A DNA stretch of 64,000 nt from Wuchereria bancrofti (Eukaryota; Nematoda; Chromadorea; Rhabditida; Onchocercidae): assembly GCA_005281725.1 (NCBI GenBank), contig SSBO01000009.1:6448303-6512302 (forward strand), read 5' to 3'. The notes beneath the pieces are model-generated. The model saw only the letters and a program-made list of their open reading frames with translations, did no database searches and was not told the DNA's origin. This document shows positions 52,219 through 62,739 of the stretch, piece after piece. A program made the translations under genes and the position numbers. The first letter of the stretch is position 1, and every line of letters begins with the position of its first letter.

Positions 52219-54161
52219 TTAATCAAATAATAATGGTAATTTTGCTGTATTTGATGCTATCATTGTAGGTAATATAGGATACTGTGAAGAAAAGTGATTG
52301 TTGTAAGTAATAAACAAAGTAGTTATATAAATATGTGTCGAAAGAAATAAGTTATCTACACTTTTTGGTAATCCAACGCATTTTTCTCGAATGATTTCAC
52401 GATCTTTTGGTGATAGGAATGGTGTCCGGATGCAAGAGAAGAGAATTTCGGCTTCACTATCTGTCCGGATCATTTTCTTGAGCCAGTGAATAAAACGCTG
52501 ACTTAATTCTACTTCAGATGATATTTCTACGTCACATCTTCATCATGGAAACGACAAAAGATAAATAAATTTAAAAAATTTTTGAATTTATAAGTTCTTG
52601 AGAGAAATGTTAAACATCAGTTTTCATTTTTCTTTTCATGTTTCCGTCGTGCAAAGTTTCCATCACTTTGAATTCTTGAATTGACTGATCGAGTTATTAA
52701 AATTGAGGAACTGTGTTATCAATTACTGACAAATCATTGAATGTAGTAAAATTGTGAGAGACAAGTGTAGAAAAGCATAAGAAGACTAAAAAGTTACTTT
52801 CCTTATATTGCCGGTGATAAGATAAATAATCTTTTATAATCAAAGAACTACCTGCTGTAAAGCATAACCAGAACTGCTGCTGGTAGAATGTAGAAAAAAG
52901 TTGATAAGGCAACTTCGCTGATATTTTCTGCAGCAGATTCCACAAGCGCAGATGCTTCGTTAATGCGTAAAAACATGCTCCAATCAGAAGATACCAAATT
53001 TAAGGCTAATAAAAGATTTGAACGTGGTCCTTTCTCCACTTTTTCGATTACATGCTGAACAATCAGATTCATCTTCTGGCCTTTCGTCTCATGAAATGCT
53101 GGCAAGCATTGGAGTAAAAACGGATTCACTAATCATTCGTATGTATAAATCGGTTTTTTTTCTCTATTATTTTGCTACGAACTTCAGAAATTTCAACAAA
53201 CCTCTACGATTAAAGAGGTAAATTGATTCATACGGAAAATGCGTGCTAATTGAAGCAAATCAGTGAGAATATTATCACCCAAGCGTAAATTACGTTTATC
53301 TATTCCAGCAATAAAATCTGTCAGCGTACGTACAGCGCCGACGTCATAGCATGATAGATCAATTGCTGGTGGTACCTTCCCACATTTCATCAACTATAAT
53401 ATCAATTTTGATTGAGCGGGTGATCATACTTATTGTTTCAAATATTGTTTCGCTTACTTTCTGTAAAGAATTACCAGGGCGATTTTTTCGGAGCATTTCG
53501 CAAAGTTCTCTATTTTAATTAAGTAATTACGGCGTCTTGTGCGTAAGATGACGTTATCCGATGATTTCCTCAAGCAAGTTGCTATGTGCTCCGTCATATC
53601 ACTGTAACTATGTTCACTGATAACAGCGAGTAATGAGTTTGAAAAAAATGGAATAAAATTTCGCAACGAACAGATAATAAAACAATCAATTTGTAGAATC
53701 AGTTATAGAAATAATGTGTTATGAAGACATTGTGAGAGCCCACCTTACTGATGACATGCAGTAGCTGTGGACTCATTTTCAAACCTTAATCTGAATTAGC
53801 TGCTTTCTCCTTGCACATTGCTATTTTTATTTTTAAGCTTCAAATTTCGTGCACTAGTTTATGGCTTGTGTAGCACTTCACGTGATAATCAATAATAGAT
53901 CAATAAAAGCTGCTAATTTAAATCGAGAACTTCAGATTAACTAATGCTTCTAAAATTAATGGAACTCTAGAGTAGATAAATCGAAAAATACTATTGCCAC
54001 CTAATTTATCCCGAGATTTTCCATCGCATAAATAAAATTATTTCGAAGAAATAAAAGTATAATAACAAAATGCAAACATTTCTAATAATAGAAAAATATA
54101 AGACGCACTCGGTAAGCGCTATTTGCGTTTCGGAACGGATATCGGCTTCATCCACCTGCAT
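52219..54161 (-). CDS. BTB-BACK domain protein (6 exons, about 302 aa)
   Basis: Exons, 5' to 3' on the minus strand: 54109-54161, 53475-53616, 53198-53393, 52852-53128, 52360-52537, 52219-52281; total 909 nt. The N-terminal half fits a BTB/POZ fold: SSDNVILRTRRRNYLIKIEN (first strands), then AIDLSCYDVGAVRTLTDFIA and LGDNILTDLLQLARIFRMNQ, the helical core. The second half fits BACK: NLLLALNLVSSDWSMF, ENISEVALSTFFYILP, then SSEVELSQRFIHWLKK and SEAEILFSCIRTPFLSP. No Kelch repeats follow; the protein ends soon after. BTB-BACK proteins usually are substrate adaptors for Cullin-3 ubiquitin ligases, a role inferred here from the family only. The exon 3/4 junction (53198/53128) and the first exon are the least certain; phase requirements support them. 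The short upstream frame MSPQLLHVIS near 53775 is not used in this model. Confidence 0.8.
52282..52359 (-). other. In-frame, stop-free intron (exitron-like) of the BTB-BACK gene
   Basis: The last intron is 78 bases, a multiple of three, with no stop in the reading frame, flanked by AGT|GTAGAT and TTCACAG|TAT. Retention would add 26 residues (VDNLFLSTHIYI...) and keep the same C-terminus PILPTMIASNTAKLPLLFD. Confidence 0.5.
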
Positions 54162-54603
54162 GTCACCAATCACTTCTGTTCTTCAAAATGCGAATAATTC
54201 ACTCTAAAAAATGCGCATTACTTAACGATTCTGAATTATGCAAATTAAATTTAAGTAACCCTAAATTTTGAATATAATTCAAGCGATTTGGAATTAGTAC
54301 ATCTGTACATTTGTATCTTTTGCGTATCAGTAGTTATCGATGAGATTTTCTACCATCGGTTACTATTTGATCTCTGTAGGTACTGAAGCATAATAAATTA
54401 CAATTACAAACTGAAACATAATGAAATATTAAATAGAACTATTTAAAGCTTTTATTGCATGACAAAGTTAGTTCATCAATAGACGTGAACTCTGGTTGGT
54501 GATCGTTTTCGCCTTCAGTGGTAATTGAAAAGTTTGAGCTTCTCTATAAGTTAAAAAACAATTTTTTCAGTCTTTGGGATATACGTGCGATAAATACGAT
54601 AAT

Positions 54604-55065
54604 ATGGGTTTATTTGAAAGTAAATCAACTTCAGCAAAGAATCATATAGAAGTGAAAGGTACAAAAAATCAATGACTGAGATTGGTTATATCTAACTGCA
54701 AGTTTGAAAAAAGTTTTAGCTATCAAAATTCATAAATATATTTAATGTTTTTGATGACAGGAAAGAAAAGCCAACAAAAAGAAGTAAAACCATTGGTTGT
54801 CAAGCAATCGATTAGTGAGCCTGGATCATATTCAAAGAAGGATCCAGTAAATGATATGGAAATGAAGCAAATTGCCTCCTGGATCAGTAGTCAAGAATCC
54901 AAACAAAATAGAGATTTTATGAAAATTTCAAAATCAAAATTGGAAAAGAAAAAGGACGAGTTGTCAGCACATGGAAGACAAACAAGTATTGAAGCTTTCA
55001 GAAATACTTTAGAAGAAAGCAAACAAAGACGGACGAGAAATATGTCAAATGTTTCGAAAAAATAG
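54604..55065 (+). CDS. Small charged orphan protein, putatively N-myristoylated (119 aa)
   Basis: Exons 54604-54658 and 54761-55065 join in phase 1. The start MGLFESKSTSAKNHIEVK has Gly2 and Ser6 with a basic Lys7, a classical N-myristoylation context. The rest is hydrophilic and strongly basic or mixed charge (KKSQQKEVKPLVVKQ, MKISKSKLEKKKDELSAHGR, EESKQRRTRNMSNVSKK), probably disordered or helical, with no membrane span or Cys. It is the first of five same-strand compact genes. Its first exon resembles that of the gene at 56711 (shared M-G, S-K, T, K, H positions and a phase-1 intron). No family is recognised. Gene reality is supported by a good donor (AAAG|GTACAA), a good acceptor (GATGACAG) and a long stop-free second exon. 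Confidence 0.7.
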
Positions 55066-55364
55066 CTCTCACTTCGTAATTGAAAGTAGAATTTTCGGAA
55101 AACTATGCCTAAGTTAATAAATGAACAAAGAAGAACTCACAAAAGTTTTGTCTTTTTTCTGCAGGAAATCGCTGATATTAATTTGTTTAAAAGATAAATG
55201 TGATCTTGACAGATTGTTCATAAAAGTGAAACAGATTAAGCACGAGAATAGACCGGGTCCATCCATTCTTAATATCTATGTAGTAAGATGTTTTAATCTA
55301 AGTTGATTTGAAAATACTGATATGATAAAAGATTACGATTGTCATTCATGCAGGATCAACAATT

Positions 55365-55708
55365 ATGAGGCGTCAGCGGGACAAATCACTGAAGGAAGAA
55401 CTTTCGCGAAGGTTTCTTTTATCAATATTGTCAGCATTGTCATGGACATAATTACTGAAACTGATGATGATCATTACTTGATGCTCATTTTGTATGTTTA
55501 ACGACATGACTTTTCGTTCATAAAGTATTCTTTTTATAGAATCGAAATTATTAATCCAACTGGAATGAAGGCTGAATTGAAGAAGCACAGCCTGAGAGAT
55601 AAGATAGGAACAATAAAATCAAAAGAACGAGTAACTCAGAATCGTAATATGGACAAACATATCGATGATAACTTAGAGAGAACACAAGAACAGTGTCCGG
55701 AAATATAG
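55365..55708 (+). CDS. Small basic orphan protein (71 aa)
   Basis: Exons 55365-55411 and 55540-55708 join in phase 2 (AG|A). The ATG follows an acceptor (TTCATGCAG) by 11 bases, as expected for a trans-spliced, possibly operonic downstream gene; it begins about 300 bases after the previous stop. The protein starts MRRQRDKSLKEELSRRIEII and continues MKAELKKHSLRDKIGTIKSK, then an acidic end (DDNLERTQEQCPEI). It is entirely hydrophilic with heptad-like spacing in the middle, possibly a short coiled coil. An AATAAA lies at 55817. I recognise no family. Confidence 0.6.
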
Positions 55709-56710
55709 GAAATTAATTAGTATATCCAATCATTATTAATTAATTCATTTTTTCATATTTGCAAAGAAATTAAAGTTTGCAGAATTTTTAAATCATTAAA
55801 TTAGTACACTTCTCAATAAAGTATGTATAGTTACAAAGCAAATAAATGCATTCCTTTTGGCGTGTGTTTTTTGCCATAATTATTTGTTCTCGTAGTGCAC
55901 AACGCACGTTTTTGCAACTTAGAAAAGCATTTATTTGCACAATATTAGCAACCAGAAATGAATTTTTGTAACTTTTGAGATTATAAATCTTAAATTTAGT
56001 AGATTTATGGAGGTGAAATAACTGAATTTTCCAAATTAGCTTCGATACTTGCTGAAAATTCCCCTCTAAGCTTTTGCAAAAATTTTGATCACTGACAAAG
56101 AAATATTTTCCTGCAAATGCAATAGGAATTTATTCATCTATTACTTATGACTTTTATTCCGCTTCCTAAGTTCTTTTCCCTCAACTAAGATGATTTCCTT
56201 TTTCGATAGGATTTGCAATCTCTGCTGTGCTAGTTAAGAATGAGTAGATTTCCTGCAAATGGCGAAAAATGATGAAAAATTAACGGTACTGACCAAGGAT
56301 GCCAAGCCATAAGTAAATAGAATGGTTTTTCTTTCTAAACAAAGTTGGGAAAGCTTTGCCGGGTAGGTGTAAAAAAATATTCGGCAAGTGATGAAAAGAG
56401 TTTAAGAAATATTAATTTCGTAAGTCCAATTATATGATCTCTATTTCTTTGTCGATTAATTATGACATTTATAGATATCTGAACCCGAAGTCCCACATAA
56501 GTTTCTTTAACAAAACATTCCAATTAAGTACAAGTATATAAAGTTTTTCATTTTGATTTTATTCTGTTCATTCCTAAATCTTTTTGCTGGTCGGTTAGCT
56601 ATGCCTTTTCTCATCGGCACTCTAATCGTGACTGAACTATGACTTTTTCTAAAATGAACTGAAAAATGCAAAAGGATTTAATTTATTGAGTGTTAAATTA
56701 TTGCAGTAGT
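55709..56710. other. Gap between orphan genes 2 and 3
   Basis: About 1 kb, AT-rich, with an AATAAA at 55817 and no supported exon. A minus-strand ORF at 56335-56523 has no splice or family support. An acceptor TTATTGCAG at 56706 marks the start of the next gene. Confidence 0.5.
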
Positions 56711-57506
56711 ATGGGGCCAATTGGAAGTAAACATACTAAGCAAAAAAAACATTCTGGTGCAACTTCAGGTATTTTAAAAAATTTTTGTCATTAAAATATT
56801 ATGAAATTCTTTGAAGTCGTACTTCGCACAGGTTTTAGAACTTATTTTGTTATTTTTAACAAAAAATTTTCATGCCAAACTTTTCAAGGTTTTGATGTAT
56901 GAAAAATCCTTCAGGGACTACTTTTAAATAAAATGATCTTGAATAATTTTAAGATATCAATTAGCTGATTTTCAGAGCAACAGAAAAAATCATTCTTATC
57001 AAGACTACGAAAACGTTTCTTTCAAAGGCCTATTAGTTCATGGAGACATAACAGAAACCGATCATCAACAGGTAAGTATAAAAATGGAAATTTTTCATTA
57101 ATTATGTTTACGTCGGAAACATGAAAATCATTCAGTTAGTCACTGGGAAGAAAGTAGCGAAGGAGCAAAGAGTGGAGAAGAACAAAAAATATTGCAAAAA
57201 GAAGCAAAAAACAGTAATTAAAAAAGTGTGATAATATGATAATACTTCATAACATGTGAATTAGTGTGAAAAATATTTCAGCACTTTTTTAAGAAATGAC
57301 TTGTTTTAGCATTTCATTGTTCCTTTACTATTTTAATTCTAACAAGTCAAACTTTTGCTTTTCTAGAAAGAATCAAGCGACAGTCAAGCAAAATTTCAAG
57401 GACAGTCTCAAAATCAGCAGAGCGGCCAAGGTTTTATAATTCTTCAATACTTTTTCTTTACTTACCTACACGATTCATTAAATACTAAGCTAATAATTAC
57501 AGCTAG
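56711..57506 (+). CDS. Small Arg/Lys/Ser-rich orphan protein, putatively N-myristoylated
   Basis: Exons 56711-56768, 56976-57071, 57136-57213, 57367-57430 and a four-base coding remainder at 57503-57506 (stop TAG). The start MGPIGSKHTKQKKHSGATS again has Gly2 with Ser6-Lys7, a myristoylation-type N-terminus. Exon 2 is very basic (KKSFLSRLRKRFFQRP, then SSWRHNRNRSS), exon 3 acidic (SHWEESSEGAKSGEEQK) and exon 4 basic again (RIKRQSSKISRTVSKSAERP). The first introns are phase 1. The start follows a TTGCAG acceptor by four bases. The N-terminus aligns with the protein at 54604 at 7 of 14 positions, suggesting paralogues. The last exon is uncertain: exon 4 also reads openly in another frame (QAKFQGQSQNQQSGQ), but phase continuity favours the frame given. 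No family recognised. Confidence 0.6.
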
Positions 57507-57834
57507 CAATCAAGCCATGATTGTAGACCAAATGTTATCAAAATGAGATATTGTATAAGTAACATCCTCAAGAAATGAAAAAATAGTTTATTATTCATGA
57601 AATAATTAATTATTTAATAGAGAAGAAAGGTATTAAGGTATGCTTGCAATAGAGATAGTAAATTTACACTGATTATAAGTAGAATATCGTACTAAATGTG
57701 AGACGTATTGAAATTTTTGCTCAGATCATTTTTACAGTATTTTCTAATACTTTTAGAGAAATTGTTTAGCATCCTATATGTTTTTCAAAATAAGTAAGAA
57801 GAGTGTAAATCGAATAAGAAAGTCATTGCTATAG

Positions 57835-58394
57835 GGATGTTGGAGTGCGAAAGAATCATAAGAAGACTGAATCACACGAATCAACAAGAGCGCCATCAGA
57901 AGCTCATTCTTCTCTCAGCAACTCAGTGATTCATAAAATGTCAGATGTTGCGCGGCAAAAATATCAAAAGAAGCAGAAAGGAAGTGCAGCCCGGTACATT
58001 AATTTAATTTATTCCTTGTATTTCAGTTACTTCAGAATCAAAATTTCAGTGGTACAGCATATTCTGCTTTTCCTTCTTAGCAATGATAATAAAACTTTAC
58101 CATATTTCCATCATCTTATACAAAGTAACTGATGTATGATTATCGAAAAGCATTTGACTTCATTCCAAACAACAAAAACTTTGCCATTTCAATTATCCTA
58201 CAATAGTCAGAAAGATTAGGCTAAAATTATCTTTTTATCTTCTTCACTTGTATCACCATTTACCTGATAATGTAAGCATCATTATCATTTCCAGAGGTAC
58301 CACTAAAACATTACGATCATGGACTAGATTTCCGGGATGGTCACCCTCTTCATCAAGTCGACAAAGCATTAGAAGTATTATACTCTTATTTTGA
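57835..58394 (+). CDS. Basic Ser-rich orphan ORF with unresolved start (possible frameshift)
   Basis: The exon after acceptor ATTGCTATAG runs 57835-57993 and reads GVRKNHKKTESHESTRAP, then SEAHSSLSNSVIHK and ARQKYQKKQKGSAA, to donor CG|GTACAT. The next exon, 58295-58394, reads RGTTKTLRSWTRFPGWSPSS and SSRQSIRSI to a TGA. The only nearby ATG, at 57837, is two bases out of this frame and its own frame stops after about 31 codons. Either an upstream exon supplies the start, or two bases are inserted between ATG and GGAGTG, or the gene is decaying. Composition resembles the neighbouring orphan proteins. No family recognised. Confidence 0.4.
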
Positions 58395-58553
58395 AGCTTT
58401 TTTCGCGTAAAGATTAAGTTGGTTATGAATTTTGATCTCTGTTATAGCATTTTAAATACTTTGTTTTACAGCATTTTAAATACTTCGTTTCTAAAATCTA
58501 AAATATTATCTTGAGGTGCTCAAAAAAGGGTTAAAGCATTCTTTAGCCGTCCT

Positions 58554-60371
58554 ATGTGTGATGCATCAGTACAGAAATTTGTTGAAAAAATTAAAAAAAG
58601 AAATGAATTGTGGAAAGAAAGTGCTTTTAAAGAGGTATTTAAATTTATCATTAAAATATACTATCATTATGTATTAGTATTACCCAAATAAGAAAGAAAT
58701 CTAAACCATGATTATGAATTTGGTTTTCCAGCAATAATGCTTCGACTAGACAATCCAAAGCATCAAAACAGACGGAACATCAGACGGAGCTAAAACTTCC
58801 TTCGTTTTTCACATTTTTCAGGAACTACCAGAAATACCTTTGCGGAGTGCAGATGAAAAATTCCCATTCAGACGTCGAGTTGAAAGGTATTTTTAAACGG
58901 CCAATATGTGAAAATTGTTATTTGCAGCTAACGTAAAGAAGACGTAAAATTTAATTATAATTTATTAAATATCAAAAGTTGCTGATGAAAGCCGTTGATC
59001 AATGGCAAAACACTTGTCCTGCAATACATTTGTCTCAAAGTTTTTGATCACCGGACGAGGAAATTCCATTTATTGTAAAATTTTTGGTTAATTAGAACAA
59101 ATCAAGGATTTTTTTTTGACATATCACATATTGAAAAACGAGCAAAATTTTTAGGTATGAACTAGAAATGAAGGAGGAAGGTGATAAAATTACTTCACTC
59201 AAGGTTCAGTTATAATACCACAAAAATATTTTAGAAATGAAATGTAAATAGGAAACGAGGTTATATAAACAAAAAAATTCAAAAAACATCAAACGTTGAT
59301 ATCAGACGCATCAAGAATCTAAGTAATCATGAGTCTAAATTTAACTCAAAACTAAAGTCATTTTAATGGTTTCATTCTGATGTTCCAAAAAAGCCTTTCG
59401 ACTAGTCTTGGTGATCAAATATAAAATCTAAGTTCTGAATTTAGAAACCAGTTTCAAGAGTGATTAATAAAGATAACGAAGGAAAACTGTTCGACGAAGA
59501 TGGTCTACCATTTTGGAGTAAATTTAGTAAAGTACAAAAGGTTTGTTGTAAATTGAATTTCTGATTATGAAATAGTTATAATATGATACATCTACTTTTC
59601 AGGATAGCGAGCATAGTGGAGAAGTGACGGATGATGAACTACCTATGGATTCGGAAGTACTACTTGAAGTTCAAGCTGGGCTGCGTAAACTTGTTAAGAT
59701 GCCTAAAATTAGGTCAACTATTATATAAAGTGAAGATTGCTGCAGTAAACAAAAAGTTTTTTTCTCTGATTATTTTTTATTTGCTTTCCTTTTAATTAAA
59801 ACTTTGTCGTCTTGAAATTTAGAATTGTAATGGATCCTTACGCACGCTTGGATTATTTGAAATCCCGCGATAAAATTTTTTTTACTGCTGAGGTAATCTT
59901 CAGCAATACAGTTCGATCGATGGTTAATTTAAACGATGAAATAAGCAACGAAGAGATAATCTCTAAAAGAAGCCAGGAATTAAGTCAGGTAGGAATCTAA
60001 AAGTGCTTTTATCATTGTTGAGAACTGTATTTTCAAGAAGTTTGGAAGAGAAAAAATTAGAGGATGGAATACAAATTTCAGATTTCCGGCTAATTTGCTA
60101 AAACAGTGATCCTTAAATTTTCAACCCTAAATTTCAGTTTTTCTTGAAGTTTTGTTATGCTTGAAATTTCAGTTGATGTACTGTTCATGAAAATGTTGAG
60201 AAACATCTCCTTTCTCTTTTGGAAAATTATCCTTTCTCTTTTTTGGAAAATATTCTTTCTTTGAAAATTTGGAAATATCCTTTCTCTTTTCAGATATCGA
60301 TAGAAGAGCCAATTAAAATAACGCAATATGATGAAAATAATCCTTTGTTATATGAACAAGTAACAGTATAA
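58554..60371 (+). CDS. Charged orphan protein, 7 exons, 214 aa
   Basis: Exons 58554-58634, 58822-58886, 59155-59203, 59445-59540, 59603-59712, 59823-59988 and 60294-60371 fit one frame of 645 nt. The ATG is eight bases after the acceptor TTCTTTAG, consistent with trans-splicing. The sequence starts MCDASVQKFVEKIKKRNELW and contains ELPEIPLRSADEKFPFRRRV, GKLFDEDGLPFWSKFSKVQK, an acidic DSEHSGEVTDDELPMDSEVL and LEVQAGLRKLVKMPKIR, then VMDPYARLDYLKSRDKIFF. There is no signal peptide, membrane span or known catalytic motif. It appears soluble and rich in charged residues. No family recognised; coding status is supported by six consistent introns. Confidence 0.7.
60180..60293 (+). repeat. Imperfect tandem repeat in last intron of the 58554 gene
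   Basis: Units resembling ATCCTTTCTCTTTTGGAAAA are repeated three to four times up to the acceptor CTCTTTTCAG, giving an unusually long polypyrimidine-rich intron end. Confidence 0.65.
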
Positions 60372-60890
60372 GAAGGAGTCATTTGTTTGTCATTTTTAAA
60401 ATCACTTTTAATTTAAAATTAATGATTAAAGATTTGCCAAAAGCTCATGATGTTGAATTTATTCTATCTATCGTTAACATTTTGCGATCGTGATATTTAT
60501 CTTTTTCGTTTAGTATTTATAATTTTTCCAATAAATACTTATTTATTCACAGAATTATTGCAATCATACATTTTTATCCAGCAACAATCGTGGCACTACT
60601 TATCAATATCAATTATTCTGTCACATGTGCTTCTGAAACATCGAAAAGGAAAAAGTACACTTAAAGTGCTTTGTTGAGCCCAAAAATCTCTCGAAATTTT
60701 GAAGATTCATTACCAAGTTTATCAAATCAGCATGAGATCAACATACGGTCTACTTAATAATTAACTTCAAAAAAAACCATGATATTCACCGTATTGACAT
60801 TTTATTTCACTTTTAAGTGATCTTACAGCTGAGTACGATGTGTCTCCATATATATAAATATAAACAAATAAACGCAAATACCAACTAATT
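60372..60890. other. Intergenic after the orphan cluster
   Basis: AT-rich with no supported exon. A plus-strand ORF at 60447-60677 is low-complexity and lacks splice or family support. Confidence 0.5.
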
Positions 60891-60892
60891 AT

Positions 60893-61245
60893 AGGATTCG
60901 AAGTTAGAGTTATCTCTTTCTTCTAAGATGGTTTCCCGGAGGTTATTGAGACCATCCTGATCATGGACATCGTAGACAGTCCTTTGTCGCAGATAAAAGT
61001 TTTGAAGCTACAAACTATGTTGAAGATGGTGCATGCTTCCAGTAGTATGCCAGTCACACTTGGACTGAAGGACCCTTCAGTCAGACAACATTTGTCCATG
61101 ATCAGAATGATCTCAATAACCTCTGGGAAGCTACCTTAAAGATAAGGGACAACTCTAGCTTCAAACAGGAACATATGGTACTGGCCTTGCAAATTCATCT
61201 AAGAGACGGAAATTCCAAACAAACTCATGACCTCAGGGTTCCATT
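60893..61245. mobile_element. Fold-back (MITE-like) repeat with inverted arms
   Basis: The left arm, about 60893-60985 (GAAGTTAGAGTTATCTCTTT; GAGGTTATTGAGACCATCCT; GATCATGGACA), is matched in reverse complement by 61080-61170 (TGTCCATGATCAGAATGATC; TCAATAACCTCTGGGAAGCT; CAACTCTAGCTTC). The arms look roughly 75-80% identical with a loop of about 90 bases. No ORF for a transposase is present, so it would be non-autonomous. The base composition is less AT-rich than the surroundings. A diverged relative lies at 62.74-63.01 kb. Confidence 0.65.
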
Positions 61246-61629
61246 ATCACCCGTTATCGCCTATTTTTGTGTTTGTGTTAACAAAATATTTTTCACTTAA
61301 TCACGGCGAAAAATTCAAAATAAATGCTGCTTTGAAGTGCTGACCAAGTGATAAAAAGCTAAATGAGTTTTAATTATTGAGATATTTTCAGTTTTTTTAA
61401 TACAAAAATGAATTAAATCAGTGCTGTTGTAAAAGATAGCATTTTCATTTATTACTGTCCAATGTAAATTTTAGTTAATTTCATTTTTATCAAAAAGTCT
61501 TTTATTATTAATTTATACATCAAAAACGATTGCTGCCCTTTGTTAAGGTCCTTTGTATGTCCTAAAAATTCAATAAGAACAAATTAAAGCACCGTAAAGT
61601 GTTGTGCACTATGGATAACTAAATTAGCA

Positions 61630-61952
61630 AAGGATATCTTCTATATCAACATCTCGTAATGTCCAAAGGAAAAAAATGCGAACCAGTTGCGATAAAATTA
61701 GTTTCCAAGAGAGTAATCAAAATAATAGCAGCACTGACAATAGCACTACTAGGACTGACAGACAACAGTAGATGAGATTAGTCCAGTGCACGTTACACCT
61801 CTTAAAAAGCCATTGCGCTTGATATTGTGAATAGTGAACGTCCCGAGAGTTATCCTACTCTTACTATCCCTGAAATGCCAAAAGGCAACATTGACATTGC
61901 CGCCCTTCGTGTATGTGAGAAGACACTCAAAAAATACAATACCTGTTGAAAA
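61630..61952 (+). pseudogene. Coding-like stretch with frame breaks, unidentified
   Basis: One frame reads ISSISTSRNVQRKKMRTSCD and continues SFQESNQNNSSTDNSTTRTD to a stop near 61770. A second frame resumes VDEISPVHVTPLKK. A third frame carries LDIVNSERPESYPTLTIPEM and PKGNIDIAALRVCEKTLKKY to a stop near 61950. The polar, varied composition and continuity of sense across three frames suggest a protein-coding relic or sequence with indels. No intron signals of adequate length explain the shifts. No family recognised. Confidence 0.35.
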
Positions 61953-62122
61953 TTTTCTTTTGCTTTATCCAAATAAACGAATAAATGGTGAAAATAAGCC
62001 ATTCCATTTACTTCCAAGTGCACTGCGTTTTATTTAGTTTATTTTTAATTAATTATTATTATTATAGTAATTGCTGTTGTCAGTGTGAGGAAATTTGGTT
62101 TTTCTCACTACTCCATAAAATG

Positions 62123-62502
62123 TTACTGTACCACAGATTGAATTTCATACTCGGTCAGAAAGTGAGTACAGATGGGTAATGTCGAAAAAGTTTGTAAATA
62201 AATCACGGGTTGTGCCCAAACATTGACATCCGCCGGAAGTCGAAATACTTCAAAAGAATCCACTAGTTCACGAGCTCCGGATCCTGCCGCCTGATTAATT
62301 CGCATATCAACCAAAGCATCGGTGGGATGGTAAGGTGCGCAGTGACTGAACTGTAGTCAGGTAGCGATGTGCAGATATGTTGTAGCAAACCATTTCCAGA
62401 AAATGGTTTACGAATGGATTGCTAATCATAATTCTGTTTGTCTTCATTTACGAAAGATGCCAACTAAAACCGTGAGGGTACTCAAATGTATCAAATTCAC
62501 GA
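62123..62502 (-). CDS. Partial unidentified gene: two conserved-looking minus-strand exons
   Basis: Exon A, 62502-62452, reads REFDTFEYPHGFSWHL and ends in donor TC|GTAAAT. Exon B begins at 62345 (acceptor ACAGTTCAG) in the matching phase and reads SHCAPYHPTDALVDMRINQA, then AGSGARELVDSFEVFRLP and ADVNVWAQPVIYLQTF, open to 62123; its true 3' end may be a donor near 62170. The dense aromatic/Cys/Pro/His content and matching phases argue that this is real protein sequence. Exons on either side were not found; upstream ones may lie beyond the repeat at 62.7-63.0 kb. A plus-strand frame over exon A (ending at a GTATGT donor, 62519) is considered the shadow. No family recognised. Confidence 0.5.
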
Positions 62503-62739
62503 CTGAGTGGCAGGAAGGTATGTTTTGAAATTCTTCTATTTCAAATTCATTTATAAAAGAAAGCAAGCAATCACTACGAAATGTTTCTAACATAAACACT
62601 CATTGTGCTTATACCAATGATTGTTCATTTTGAATAAAGCAAAATTACTTTAAATAACCAAAATATATTAGCAGCACATCCCTGCTTTTAAGGTTTACTT
62701 TCATTTCCCTGTGGATACCCTTATGGCTAACTGCCTTTG

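Noticed and set aside
53750..53780. MSPQLLHVIS as first exon of the BTB-BACK gene
   Set aside because: Its donor phase does not fit the next exon, whereas the exon at 54109-54161 does.
62245..62275. ATCCACTAGTTC next to GAGCTC and GGATCC, resembling a cloning polylinker
   Set aside because: Order and spacing do not match a common vector polylinker and the sequence lies in a coherent minus-strand coding frame.
62398..62519. Plus-strand exon ending in a canonical GTATGT donor
   Set aside because: The minus strand of the same segment gives a phase-matched two-exon model with stronger protein character; both are unlikely to be real.
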